Source of the DNA: Apoda limacodes
Lineage: Eukaryota > Arthropoda > Insecta > Lepidoptera > Limacodidae
Assembly (NCBI GenBank): GCA_946406115.1
Contig: OX291557.1
Coordinates: 962,501-1,026,500 of the forward strand
Direction: 5' to 3'
Length of the DNA stretch: 64,000 nt
Shown here: piece after piece, positions 34,861 through 45,375 of the stretch
Layout of the letters: each line of letters starts with the position of its first letter
How positions within the stretch are numbered: position 1 is the first letter of the stretch
The notes under the pieces: model-generated
Databases searched by the model: none
What the model was told of the DNA's origin: nothing
What the model saw: only the letters and a program-made list of their open reading frames with translations
Translations under genes and position numbers: made by a program

Positions 34861-35319
34861 CATAAATAAATATGTAGGTTATTTCTGATCGCAAATTTTG
34901 TATTTTAAAGTATTCACAATTTAACTTTATAAAATCACAATACTAACTCTCCTTTCAACATCCACTTGACTCGAACAACCGGTAACGTTACTTACCATGG
35001 TTATTAATCAATCATTTAACTAAGTCAAATCTATATATTTTGAAGATAACAACAGATTATTTTTAAGAAATTATAAAGACGCTTTGTTACCTGCTGGTAA
35101 CAAACAGACATGGCTGCCAGCATGGCGATAGCGCGCACTGCCTGCTTAATGACGTACGCAAAAGGTACTTGTATCTCTTTTTAATAAACGTAAAAATAGC
35201 ATTAGAATGACGAGCACTGTTCACGGTTTTGGTTTGATTTACGGTTTTGCTTTAAAGTTTGTTCAATAAAATTATAATGCGAACGCTGTACGCCACTGTA
35301 CGTTGCAAAAAGATCAGGA

Positions 35320-36150
35320 AGTGTCAGGGAGTAGGACAATTTTAATCATTTTTTGACTCTCTCCTCCTCCCCTATGTAAGAATAAATAGAATTAGGTCAG
35401 TTGTGTTTAACTTATTGATCCTACGTGAAAAAAACAATTTTTTACTGTTAAAAACTCGCATAAACATTATTTTACAGATTTTTTTTTGCAGCATAGCAAT
35501 AGGATATTTAATTATCTAAAAAAAGATATCTTGCCTTTTTGGTGGCCGACAAACCGTTAAGAAGATATAAAACAAAACTTATTTTCCAAGAAGGCTGCTA
35601 ACGTACCCGCCTACCATCATGTGCCATGCCAAAGAGTTATACTCAGGAATGATCCTCCTATCACTTACAAAAAATAATATGCACTATAACCTCATACAGA
35701 AAATGAAGTTGATTGAGTTATAGCTAAATTTTGCGATTGAGTTTTTTCTTTCCAAAATAGAAAATAATTTATGACTATAAAGCTTGTTGTAAGCATTTAT
35801 GGAGAAAAATAAATCTTTTCAATAATAAAACACCACTGGAATAAATGGGCTGTATGGTCATATTACCTTCGCCTATCTTTTGCTAAGTGAACGAAATAAT
35901 AATCGCGCTTTGTTAGTCTATGCAACATATACATAAATATGTATAATATTTGTCATCGTAAATTTGAAAATTTGTAGATTTTAGGTTTAATCAGTGTCGT
36001 GATTTGAAAACAAGTTAAAGAATGTGACAATAAAAGTAATCATGTAAGTATTTTAATGATTTATGATTAAATTACCAGAAAAAGTGAACCATAATTAAAG
36101 TTAGGTTATGTTTACACGAATTGCAAATAGATTTTGAGTCAGGTTTAAGT
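35320..36150 (+). repeat. R30 dispersed repeat, longest copy
   Basis: Combines the part shared with 34420-34860 and the part shared with 30600-30890, which shows that both are fragments of one family about 830 bp long. The right end (gtttacacgaattgcaaata) is the inverse of the left end of the 30600 copy. There is no coding frame, so it is non-autonomous. Confidence 0.7.
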
Positions 36151-36462
36151 ATATAATGTATCTACACGCTACTAAATGTCGTACAGATTAATATCACAAT
36201 AAATTTAACAACAAAAACCATAAATAAATTAATTTAAGTCTTAAAGGTGAAAAGTTATAGGTACCATCAGCTTGCTTAGTTTTTGTTCGCGAGTTAATTC
36301 GCACAACCTACAACAGCCCATTTCATTTTTTCGATAGCAAACTGCAATAAAAACTTATATTAGAAAGTACCGAATCAGACAATCGTATCTTCAGAATTGA
36401 GACATTTGGCCCCGCCCTCTTATGACGTCAGTGCTCACTTTGTGGCACGTAGGCCTACTTGC

Positions 36463-36497
36463 TTGAGGCATCTCCGCTCCCCTTCTGTTCTCCATGG
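36463..36497. repeat. Right arm of the 35-bp inverted repeat pair
   Basis: ttgaggcatctccgctcccc and onward; reverse complement of 26703-26737 with three mismatches. Inside the arm the sequences differ: here 'tgacgtcataagagggcggg' lies next to it on the complementary strand. Confidence 0.75.
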
Positions 36498-36520
36498 ACT
36501 CGCACTTGGCCGATTTTTGG
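36498..36520 (+). repeat. S3 repeat, right half
   Basis: actcgcacttggccgatttt is the last part of the S3 repeat, exactly what is missing from the left half at 26454-26702. Confidence 0.65.
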
Positions 36521-37019
36521 ACTTAACCCTGCTGTCTTAAACAATGTGATGTATGGGTAACGTGACCATATATTTAGAATGAAAGTGACGAAATTGTGTG
36601 TAGTGAATTTGATTCATGTAATGAAAATATATAGATTGATCATAAAAATAATAAATTATATTAGTTTTAAAATGAAAAGTATGTTAGGTCGTAGCAAGTG
36701 GAAATCCGTGGTCACTGCCTACACCTGCGTACCACCTAAACACGCATGATTTTATTAATGTTTAACTAGTAAAGTTCGCAAGTAACGTGACTACTTAAGC
36801 TAAGTTCACCCCTCCCGGTCCTCCTCCACCAAATCTCGAGCTGCAACCGCGCCTGTTTTTCTACCACAGCGCTTGCCGTGGCCTATTATTTTTGTATAAT
36901 GCAGTATGTTTAGGACAACTTTTTTCATTAAACTTATGAAAATTAATTCAATGTATGTAAAATGCAATAACTTTATATTATAAATTTGTGACTTAAAATT
37001 AACTGTCAGCTGTTTGTTT

Positions 37020-37200
37020 CTTATACGAAAGCTTTTGCCAACGGTTCCACCCACCTTAAATTCGGTTATCGGTGTAGTACTTCAACGGCAACTCCTCAAT
37101 TATAGAAAAATAAACCTTTCCCGGGACTCAAACTATCTCTGTGACAAATTTGCACACAGTTCCACCCGCCCTAAATTCGTTTATCAGTGTAGGATTTCAA
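37020..37200 (-). repeat. S1-type repeat
   Basis: Reverse complement of the 33410 and 41140 copies: 'gaaagcttttgccaacggtt', 'ggttatcggtgtagtacttc', 'cctttcccgggactcaaact'. A second 'cccgccctaaattcg' block shows the same internal duplication. Confidence 0.7.
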
Positions 37201-37209
37201 CCAAAACAA

Positions 37210-37449
37210 CAGGGAAAATTTTAATGATATTTTTTGTGTACGTTCGAGTAGGTTCCTGCAACGTTTGATAACACAATTGGACCCCAGTAGGTGGCGCTGC
37301 AGTCGGTGTGTCACTGATCTTATCCTAAACATCAGGGACGATTTTAATGATAATTTTTGTGTACGTTCGAGTAGGTCCCTGCAACGTTTGATAACACAAT
37401 TGGACCCGGTAGGTGGTGCTGCAGTCGGTGTGTCACTGATCTTCTAAAC
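37210..37449. repeat. Two tandem copies of a 123-bp unit
   Basis: Units start at 37210 and 37333 (caggga..attttaatgata) and share 'gtgtacgttcgagtaggt', 'ctgcaacgtttgataacaca' and 'gctgcagtcggtgtgtcact'. About 92% identical by eye, so moderately recent. They sit just after the S1 repeat and before the 3' end of LINE B1. Confidence 0.93.
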
Positions 37450-37755
37450 GGCAAATATTGAATGTACGAAAATGATTTCAACATTCGCTGCATTGAATGC
37501 ATTGCGATTTTTTTTTTATACCACTAAGGTGGCAAACACGCTTACGGTCCACCTGATGGTAAGCGGTCACCGTAGCCTATGGACGCTTGCAACACCAGGG
37601 GTATCACTTGCGCGTTGCCGGCCCTTCAGACATCTAATAACTTCTTTCTTGAAGAACTCCATACTGTAGTCCTTGCAGAAAACCTTGGCAGGGAGCTCAT
37701 TCCACAACTTAAGCGTTCGCGAGAGGAAGTTTCTCTGAAACCGCACTGTACGCGA

Positions 37756-40490
37756 CTATTTAGGTTCTAAAGTGTGAGAATGAATTCCCTGCCGATAGCG
37801 AGCGGTGCGATGGTAGAAAGTAGCCGTGGGCATCATTTCGAACAATTCCTCAGAACACAACCCATTGTACAAGCGGTAGAACACACAAAGTCTCTCCTCA
37901 GACTTAAGGGCTCGATACCGCAAGTGAGTTTGGATTCGTCGACAATTCTCACAGCCCATCGTTGAACCGAGTCAAAAGGGCCAAGCTGGTATCCGGGTGC
38001 ACCTGCCCAGAGATGGCAGCAGTACTCCATATGGGGCCGAACTTGCGACTTGTAAAGTAACAACCTTTGCCCCAACGTGAAGTACTGCTTCGCTCTGTTG
38101 AGTACACCAAGTTTTTTGGACGCCACCTTATCTTGTAAATGATCTCGGAACTGAACATCGCTGGAGATGTCGACACCAAGGATCCCAATGCTCTTGGAGA
38201 TGAAGAGGGGAGTGTTCTGGAATTGTGGGACTACAGTGAATGGAGTTTTCTTAGCGGTGAACGCGCACACTTGTGTCTTTGTAGGGTTGAATCGGACCAA
38301 GTTTACCCGTCCCCAGTCAGAGACCTGGGACAGGGTGGTCTTGATTTGAGACACAAGTTCTCCGCGGTTTTCCTCCACAACGGAACGAGGGATGTTTGCA
38401 CGACCCGTGTAAAAAGCGTCTCCAGTGCTGTCATCTACATAGCAATGTATGTTGTTGATGTCCAACATGTCATTGATATGCAGTAGAAACAGCGTAGGGG
38501 ACAGCACGGAGCGTTGCGGAACACCAGCATTAATGTCTATGCTATCAGAGCAACTACCGCCAACTACGGTTCGTATGCGTCTGCCGGACAAAAAGCTAGC
38601 CACCCATTTGCACAAACACTCTGGCACTCCGTAAGATGGCAACTTCGATAGAAGACCAAGGTGCCAGACCCGATCGAACGCCTTCGCCATGTCCAGGCTA
38701 CATGCCGATGCCTCCCCCTGACTCTCAATGGCTATTGCCCATCGGTGTGTGAGATACACTAGAAGGTCACCAGTCGAGCGACCGTGGCGAAAGCCATATT
38801 GATGGTCACTGACCAGATCGTGTACTTCTAGGTATCTTAGAAGCTATGTGTTGATCACACGCTCCATCACCTTAGAGAGGAGAGAGGTAATAGCGATAGG
38901 CCTGTAATTTGATGGATCTGATCCATCGCTCTTTTTGGGCACCGGGTGCACATTCGCAGTCTTCCATGAAGACGGAAATTGCCTAGTGTGGTAGGAAAGC
39001 GCGAAGAGGCGCGTGAGTACAGGACATAACTCAGGAGCACACTGCTTAAGCACCACTGCTGGTATACCGTCTGGCCTACTCGACTTATGAACGTCTAGAG
39101 AAAGCAACGCCCGCCGGACCTCCCGCTGCGTTATGGAGATTTCCGGCATGGTCTTACCGCACCACGGTATAGTAGCTGGTACAGCGCCTTCATCGTTCAG
39201 GTTCGAGTTCGAGGCAAAGAGACTGCCCAGTAGATCGGCTTTCTCTTTAGCACTTTGGGCCAAGTCACCATCGGTCTTTCGCAGTGGTGGTAAAGACGAC
39301 TGGCAGAAGTTCCCTTCGGCAGCAATGGCAAGCGACCAGAAGGATAGCTCTCAAGTCGCCCACCTATTTTGCCGATGAATTGGAATATTGCTCTGGCAGT
39401 TGCTTTCTTACTGAACCTCGAGGCAGCATTTAATTTGCGTTTTAACTCAGAAATATTCGCATCCTTATTATAACGAGCCGTGGTCCAAGCCTCATATGCA
39501 TTTTGCTTAAGAATTTTAGCTTTTCTGCAAGACCTATTAAACCACGGTCGTTTTTTGACGCCGGCAGCTACTCGCGGGTTAGGAATATAGCATTCCATAC
39601 CAGCAAGGATTGTCTCAGTGACTGCGGCTGCGCAGACGTCAGGATCTTCTGAGTTAAAGCAGATCTGCCTCTACGGGTACGATGCATAAAATTCTCGCAA
39701 TCCATCCCAGTCTGCCGACTTATAGTGCCACACACGACGCCAATTAGTTGGCCCAGAAGGGTCGGGTTGTGTGCATGACACTTGAGTCCGAACGAGACAG
39801 TGGTCCGAGGAGCCAAGAGGCGCATCCACTGAGACGGAGTATCCGTCCGGACGAGTAGTCAGCAGAAGGTCTAGTAAGGCGCTCGTATGTTGCTCTATAT
39901 CTGGTATTCTTGTTGGAGACAGTACCAGCTGAGAGAATCCATAGGTCAGAGCAAATTCATGTGCAGATATCCCTGCATAGTTATTGGTTCGAGAACTGAG
40001 CCACTCACGATGGTGGGCGTTAAAGTCTCCCAAAATAACTAGTTCTGCTGTGGGATATTGCTCTAGAACTTTGTCAGTCGTCAAACTCAGGTGCGTGAAG
40101 AGTCTAGTTACGTTCGTGTCACCGCTATGAGACCTGTATAGGCACGCATAGATACGAGTGTGGCCGCCGTAATCTACGCGCACCCACAATGTCGACAGGT
40201 CCCTGTCTTCAAGGCTATGAAGGCGGCGACAGCAAATATCCTCCCGGACGAACATACATACACCGGCACTACTCATAAAATTGTGTTCGAGTTTAGTGAA
40301 GGTATGATGTGTCGGCCGGGCAGGATATCTGCGTCTCCGTTAGAAAAAGAATGGTCGGCTGCGCAGTTTCGAGATGGTGGTGGACTGCGTTAAGATTTGC
40401 GTGAATACCCCTGATGTTGCAAAAATCCACATTATATGTGGATGTAGTAGCCGCCGTACAAACTCTTTTCTTTTTCGTTCTCATGGCCAT
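37756..40490 (-). pseudogene. LINE B1 ORF2: endonuclease plus reverse transcriptase, frameshifted
   Basis: From the ATG at 40490 the APE-type endonuclease reads VDFCNIRGIHANLNAV and ILFLTETQIS (Glu). After a shift near 40285 come ELVILGDFNAHHREW and PLGSSDHCLVRTQV (catalytic Asp/Asn and His). RT follows with VHPVPKKSDGSDPSNYRPIA, SLDMAKAFDRVW (motif A), AGVPQRSVLSPTLF (motif B, Gly replaced by Arg) and HCYVDDSTGDAF (motif C, YVDD where copy B4 has YADD). The thumb and tail include QVRPHMEYCCHLW. The enzyme would nick target DNA and copy its RNA there. Frameshifts lie near 40285, 39600, 39250 and 37840, and a stop follows VMERVINT near 38845. Confidence 0.9.
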
Positions 40491-40528
40491 AATATATAAA
40501 AAAAGTTCCTAAGACTAAGGATGAGGAT

Positions 40529-40876
40529 TCACTGCACAGACAGCTTAGAGGACAAAAGGTGCGGTTCTAAGACTGCCGAAGCTCGCCACAGATGATACGG
40601 TTGCTGGCACGGCGGGCGGAAGGGCCCCTGATCCCCCTCTGTTGTAGTAGCCGGGTCCACTCCGCTCTCCTTCTCCGGCACGACTACCACTTCAGATACT
40701 TCCAGGGCGGAGATCAAGTGATCCCTGGGTTCGGGATCCCGTTCAACCTGCGGGCGGCCAGCGGTCAGCCGTTTCATCAGGTCTCCCTGACCGCCGAACC
40801 AGCACGCCGCGTCTACGCCGAGCATGACAGCAACAAGCACCGCCGGTCCTCCACTGTCCGCGCAGCAAATCCTCAA
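40529..40876 (-). CDS. Short open frame in LINE B1 5' region
   Basis: 115 codons (..DLMKRLTAGRPQVERDPEPR..). The same segment occurs in copy B2 (44497-44706, DLMKRLTAGRPQVERVTEPR), so it is part of the element. It lacks the CCHC zinc knuckles or RRM expected of an ORF1. It could be a divergent ORF1, a leader peptide or just GC-rich UTR. Confidence 0.4.
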   Translation of the reverse strand: MRICCADSGGPAVLVAVMLGVDAACWFGGQGDLMKRLTAGRPQVERDPEPRDHLISALEVSEVVVVPEKESGVDPATTTEGDQGPFRPPCQQPYHLWRASAVLEPHLLSSKLSVQ

Positions 40877-41139
40877 AGAGCTCTGGCAACCTTACTCACC
40901 GCCAGGAACACAACACTACTCAATGTTAGTGTTATTATGGCCGCGGTTTTCTGTAAGGTGGAGGTACTTCCGCAGTTCGGGCCGCTCATTCGAGCAAGTA
41001 CTCGCTATTCCCTGCTTTAGTTGTTCGGGTGGCTTATTCGAGCTAGTACTTGCAGTGCCCTACCTCTCTTAGAATTTAAAATATATTTAATGTGGCGCTG
41101 CTTTCCGGGCAGGATAACGTCTGCCGGGTCCGCTATATT

Positions 41140-41375
41140 ATAAATGTGATAGTAACTCTCTCTGTCTGTTACCTCTTCACGCTTAAACTGCTGTACCGAT
41201 TAAGATGAAATTTGGCATGAAGATAGTTTGAGTTCAGGGGAAGGACATAGGCTGCTTAAAAACGTCAGTGTGAGTCCTTTTGTTTTATAATTAAGGAGTT
41301 GCCGTTGAAATACTACACTGATAACCGAATTTGGCGCGAGTGCAACCGCGGGCAAAAGCTAGTATTCTATAAAGA
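41140..41375 (+). repeat. S1-type repeat
   Basis: 'cttcacgcttaaactgctgt', 'gatgaaatttggcatgaaga', 'gttgccgttgaaatactaca' and the end 'caaccgcgggcaaaagctag'. A single-unit copy, useful as reference for the doubled ones. Confidence 0.75.
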
Positions 41376-42727
41376 TTATTGTAAAAAGTGGATGAAAAGA
41401 ACCTTGTTTTTTTATAATTTTACCATTCTACATAATTTCCTCTGTTTTTTTAGTATTAAAAACTAGCTGGTTCTCTACAATGTTCACCGCGCAATTGAAA
41501 TTTTCCCGTCCCATACAATATTTCTTCCCCTATTTTACCTTCATATTTTAATAAACGGTTATTCTGAAATGAAGTTTCAAAACAATCAACACACAAACAA
41601 ACGAGCTCCCTGTGGCGCGGTGACAGTCACGCTGCACGCACGATACTTGTATATATATTTTTTTTTTATTGTTCTTAACTGCACGGCACAGAGGCGAAAT
41701 ATTATTAGATAATTCAAAAATATGAATGTACTATGGCTAATAAATAATACAAATAGGACGGAGCAATTTTCCAGAGTGAGTTATCGGCCAAAAACCAAAC
41801 GGCTATGATGGAAATGTTTGATGTTTTGGATATTTGTGCAATATATACCGCATATTAAAAAATAAACGCGTACTAAAAAATAAAAAAAATAAAAAAACAT
41901 TTTTCGATTATTTTATTTCTTGTTTTGATAAATTATAATATTTGAATCGTAGACATCTTAAGGGAATTGTTATAATTAGTTTTCATCCCCTAAAAACCAC
42001 CCCATTTACATTAAAATACATAAACTATAAAAAAAAAACGTTTTTTTTTAGATATGATGCTTCATTCAAACAAATTATTTGTGTCATCTTTATTTGTGCC
42101 AATTTTAGCACATGTAGATTAACAAGAAAAAGAAAATGTACAAAAATCGCAAAAAACATGAATATTAAAAATTGAAATCGTGAAGGGGGGGGAAAGGTCA
42201 CATATATATCATACATACACACACGCACGCACGCACGCACGCACGCACGCAGTTAGTTTTATGCTAGAGATATATATTACTTAAAAAAAAACGCATTTAA
42301 AAAGGTTTTTAATGTACTTTTAAAGATTCTAAGCACTTTCATCGTAAAACGTACCGTTTTTTCGTAATTCAAAGTTGAAATCTGTAAATTTGTCGTTAAA
42401 AAAATAAGTTGTTGACAATGTCAAAGACATGTCTTGTGACATATTTGAGTGTTTAGCGCGAATTGTGTGTTAAGGATATTGGTTCTGTACAATTAAATAT
42501 GACGTATGATTTGTCTTGTAACATATTTGAATGTTAAGCGCGAATCGTGTGTAAAGGTTTTCACTTCTGCCGGCACTCCCGGAGTACAACCCGTTTTTTT
42601 TTTAATTAACACCCCCTAGTCGGGGTGGTATTTACTCCCCGCGAAAAAGCACACCTTGGCATAGGGTAGATAATGCTTCTTGGGGTATTCCCTACTTACT
42701 GTCAAAATTTCAGCAAAATCTATCTGT
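41376..42727. other. Intergenic with a microsatellite
   Basis: No gene. Notable are a (ACGC)n run at 42223-42250 and two similar segments near 42430 and 42520 ('tgtgacatatttgagtgtt' and 'tgtaacatatttgaatgtt'), a diverged tandem duplication of about 90 bp. Confidence 0.55.
42223..42250. repeat. (ACGC)7 microsatellite
   Basis: Seven acgc units following a short (AC)n/(TACA) tract. Confidence 0.97.
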
Positions 42728-43192
42728 GGGGCCGTCCATTAATCACGTGAGGCTCGAAAGGGGGGAAGGGGTTCCGGAAAAAATCACGATATATCACAAG
42801 GGAGGAGGTGGAGGTGTAGTAAGATATAACGTGTATTTATTTTATCGTCAAAATTCTAAAAATTTTAAGATTTTTCGTAAGTACTAAAAATACACGTGAT
42901 TTTGGGTGAGGGGTAGTCTTAAACCTCACCACGTATCACCAAGGGGGAGGGGGGGTTAAAAATGCTAAAAAAAAACTGGTTGCCTGTAAAGTCGGTATAC
43001 GGGCGAAAGTTTTACGTGACAATGATTTTATGTCTGTCTCTCTCGCTCTTAGGCGGGCGCGTGCCTCTCACTCGCTCTCATTGTGAGCGCATAACGTGAG
43101 CGGAGCGTAACGCAGTTTCTTGAAGTGTCACCCGGCAAACCAATTTATAAGACGTTGTCACGTCAATAATTACGTGATTAATGGACGGTCCC
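42728..43192. mobile_element. MITE with 'GGGgCCGTCCATTAATCACGT' inverted ends
   Basis: The left end GGGGCCGTCCATTAATCACG and the right end (reverse complement GGGACCGTCCATTAATCACG) match at 19 of the first 20 positions. The interior has Gly/Cys-free G-runs ('agggggagggggggtt'). It also holds a segment from about 42980 with 'gtaaagtcggtatacgggcg' and 'gtgagcggagcgtaacgcag' that looks like a second nested MITE. No transposase, and no clear target duplication. From memory, similar ends are widespread in insects. Confidence 0.82.
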
Positions 43193-43243
43193 TTTCTTAA
43201 AAGAATTGCTAGCCAAAAACCGTCATTTACTGTACTAAATATG

Positions 43244-43310
43244 GGGGAGGCCTACGTCCAATAATAGTGGACGTCTCCCGCCTTAGTCGATGACGATTGA
43301 TAGACCTTGC
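43244..43310 (+). repeat. RTE-like LINE 3' end fragment
   Basis: 'gggggaggcctacgtccaat' followed by 'agtggacgtctcccgcc' and 'gatgacgattgata' resembles the well-known lepidopteran tail ending in GATGATGATG. Only about 65 bp. Confidence 0.45.
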
Positions 43311-43674
43311 TAGTACTGAGACTACCCAGATTAAAACCAACACAAATGCCTACCGACTAGGTCAGGTGTTGACGTACTGCCCTATGCTGTAGTAAATTAA
43401 ATTTTTCAATGCATTTGCTCGTAAAGTCTTATAAGGACTGTGTAGCCGGTAACACAGACCTTATAATTCTAAATTGGGCCCCGAATTAACCAGCCCTAAA
43501 CATGACAGAGGCTTATTAACAGCTGTCAAGAGCAGTATACGGGCTGTACTATGGCTTAGAAACCTATTGCACAGCAAATCGTTGGCAATAATTGTTCGTG
43601 CAGATTGTGTGTGCATGTTAACCAATGGCGACAACATTTATACTAAGTGAGTTAATCTTGGTAATAAGTCAGAG

Positions 43675-43950
43675 TGCTACGACATGGTGCTCGTAGTGCT
43701 CGACCTGACAAAAGAAGGCAAAGCCATTTTTAACATTAAGGATGTGTGTAGATCACGCCACTACGGACTGTGATCGCGTCCGCGAAAACGCTTTCGACCC
43801 TGTCGCTTGCGTTCTCTGTGGGAGTGAGGGCCACCTTGCGAACTACCGCGGGTGCCCAAAAGCTCTCAGACAGAACCCGCGAAAACCCAAAAAGGGTAAA
43901 TCGCGCTCCTCTGCCCCCCGCCAACAGGCACACTTCGTGCACCTCCAGCG
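43675..43950 (+). pseudogene. Jockey ORF1 (gag-like) fragment, copy A2
   Basis: Begins MVLVVLDLTKEGKAIFNIKD, typical of the region before the zinc knuckles in Jockey ORF1. After a break it reads PVACVLCGSEGHLANYRGCP, a CX2CX4HX6C zinc knuckle, and then a basic tail. The first knuckles are deleted. ORF1 would package LINE RNA. Confidence 0.8.
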
Positions 43951-44143
43951 CTAGTTGACGCAGGAAATCGAACCAGGCAGACAAACTTCTGTCTGCACTC
44001 CCTGGGCCCGTTTCAATCACGGGAATTCCCGCGACCCCCCGCCGAGCGCCTGCGCCAAGTGCTCCCGCACTTCTTGCGCACACGCGCCTTGCAACATCTC
44101 AATGTTCTCTTTAAGATATCTTAGGCCTTAGACCCAGCCTCCT

Positions 44144-44515
44144 TTGAAGCCGCCACCTCTCAACAGATGCTCAGTTTCGTCTATGAGCATCGCCAGTTCC
44201 TTGCCGCCCTCCGTAGGGTGGGTCCCAAACCATAAACCCAAAATGGATTGCTCAACTGCGCGCGAAAAACTCCGCTCTGCCTCCATCGGCTATTTTAACG
44301 CCAATGGTCTCCGCAACCAAAGAGAGGAATTGTCGGAATTCCTCTCGTCCAATAATCCGGACGTCTTCCTCATCCAGGAAACGTTCCTCAAGCCCGCTGT
44401 CCGCACCCCTTCGATTGCGTACTATCGCACTGTCCGTAATGATAGAACTGCCTCCCGTCTCGGGGGCACTCTCATCTATTACAGACGCTCCCTGCATTGC
44501 TCCCCCATCCACCAG
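44144..44515 (+). pseudogene. Jockey ORF2 endonuclease N-terminus, copy A2
   Basis: Reads SIGYFNANGLRNQREELSEF, DVFLIQETFLKPAV (with the catalytic Glu) and then GGTLIYYRRSLHC, the start of an APE-type endonuclease. It is cut at 44515, where the 5' end of LINE B2 begins. The A-type RT resumes only at about 46982, so about 1 kb of ORF2 is missing between A2 and A3. They may be the two ends of one damaged element. Confidence 0.85.
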
Positions 44516-45375
44516 TAAGGTTGCCAGAGCTCTTTCAGGATTCGCTGCGCGGACAGCAGAGGACCGGCGGTGCTCGTTGCTGTCATTGCTCGGCGTGCTG
44601 GTACGGCGGTCAGGTAGACCTGATGAAACGGCTGACCGCTGGCCGCCCGCAGGTTGAACGGGTTACCGAACCCAGGGATCACTTAATCTCCGCCCTAGAA
44701 GGCTGATCCGCCAACCTGTGTAAAGTCTCTAAATTAGTAGTCGCGTCGAAAAAAGAGACCGGAGTGGACCCGGCTACTACAATAGAGGGGGACCAGGGGC
44801 ACTTCCGCCCGCCATGCCAGCAACCGTATCATCTGTGTCGAGCTTCGGCAGTCTTAGTACCGCACCTTTTGTCTTCTAAGCTGTCTCTGCAGTGAATCCT
44901 CATCCTAAGTCTAAGTAACTTTTGCATATATAATGGCCAGAAAAAATAAAAGAAAAAGAGTTTTTACAGCGGATACTCCATCAATATAAGGGTTATTTAC
45001 GCAAATCTCAACGCAGTCCACCACCATCTCAAGACAGCGCAACCGACCATTCTTTTTCTAACGGAGACGCAGATATCCTGCCTGGACGAACATACATACA
45101 CCGGCACGAATCAAAATTGTGCTCGAGTTTGTAGCCGGGATAATGAAGGTATGATGTGTCGGCCGGGCAGGATATCTGCGTCTCCGTTAGAAAAATAATG
45201 GTCGGCTGCGTAGTCTTGAGATGGTGGTTTCCTCTCCAAGGTGATGGAGCGTGAGATCAACACACAGCTTCTAAGGTACCTAGAAGAACACAACCAGGTC
45301 AGTGACCGTCAATATGGCTTTCGCCACGGTCGCTCGACTGATGACCTTCTAGTGTATCACACACCACACCGATGT
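44516..45375 (+). mobile_element. LINE B2, 5' end with an inverted segment and internal deletion
   Basis: Starts aaggttgccagagctctttc, as in B1, and runs to the endonuclease start at about 45100. The next part, about 45112-45235, is the reverse complement of the preceding endonuclease start, giving a hairpin of about 65-bp arms (near 45014-45077 and 45165-45235). From about 45236 the RT resumes in the forward direction (SKVMEREINTQLLRYLEE, QYGFRHGRST). More than 1 kb is missing. Such inversion plus deletion is typical of twin priming or repair errors. Confidence 0.8.

Larger units (their letters stand above)
37505..40900 (-). mobile_element. Nearly full-length Jockey-superfamily LINE, copy B1
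   Basis: Reads on the minus strand from a 5' end near 40900 (gtaaggttgccagagctctt), shared with copy B2 at 44516, to a 3' tail ending in a short oligo(A) (37509-37517 on plus). The tail 'ggccgtaagc.tgtttgccac' is also found in B3 and B4. The 3.4 kb element holds a 5' region with a 115-codon frame (40529-40876) and a complete but broken ORF2. The 5' UTR may extend to about 41130. It is the least damaged element in the window. Confidence 0.9.

Noticed and set aside
38139..38486. Plus-strand frame of 115 codons
   Set aside because: Antisense of LINE B1 ORF2; the same shadow appears over B4 at 52535-52852 and in B3 at 46116-46361.
40592..41020. 142-codon plus frame
   Set aside because: Antisense of the GC-rich 5' region of LINE B1; no independent evidence.
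43736..44083. 115-codon minus frame rich in Ala/Gly/Arg
   Set aside because: Antisense of the Jockey ORF1/ORF2 junction; GC-rich DNA gives long chance frames.
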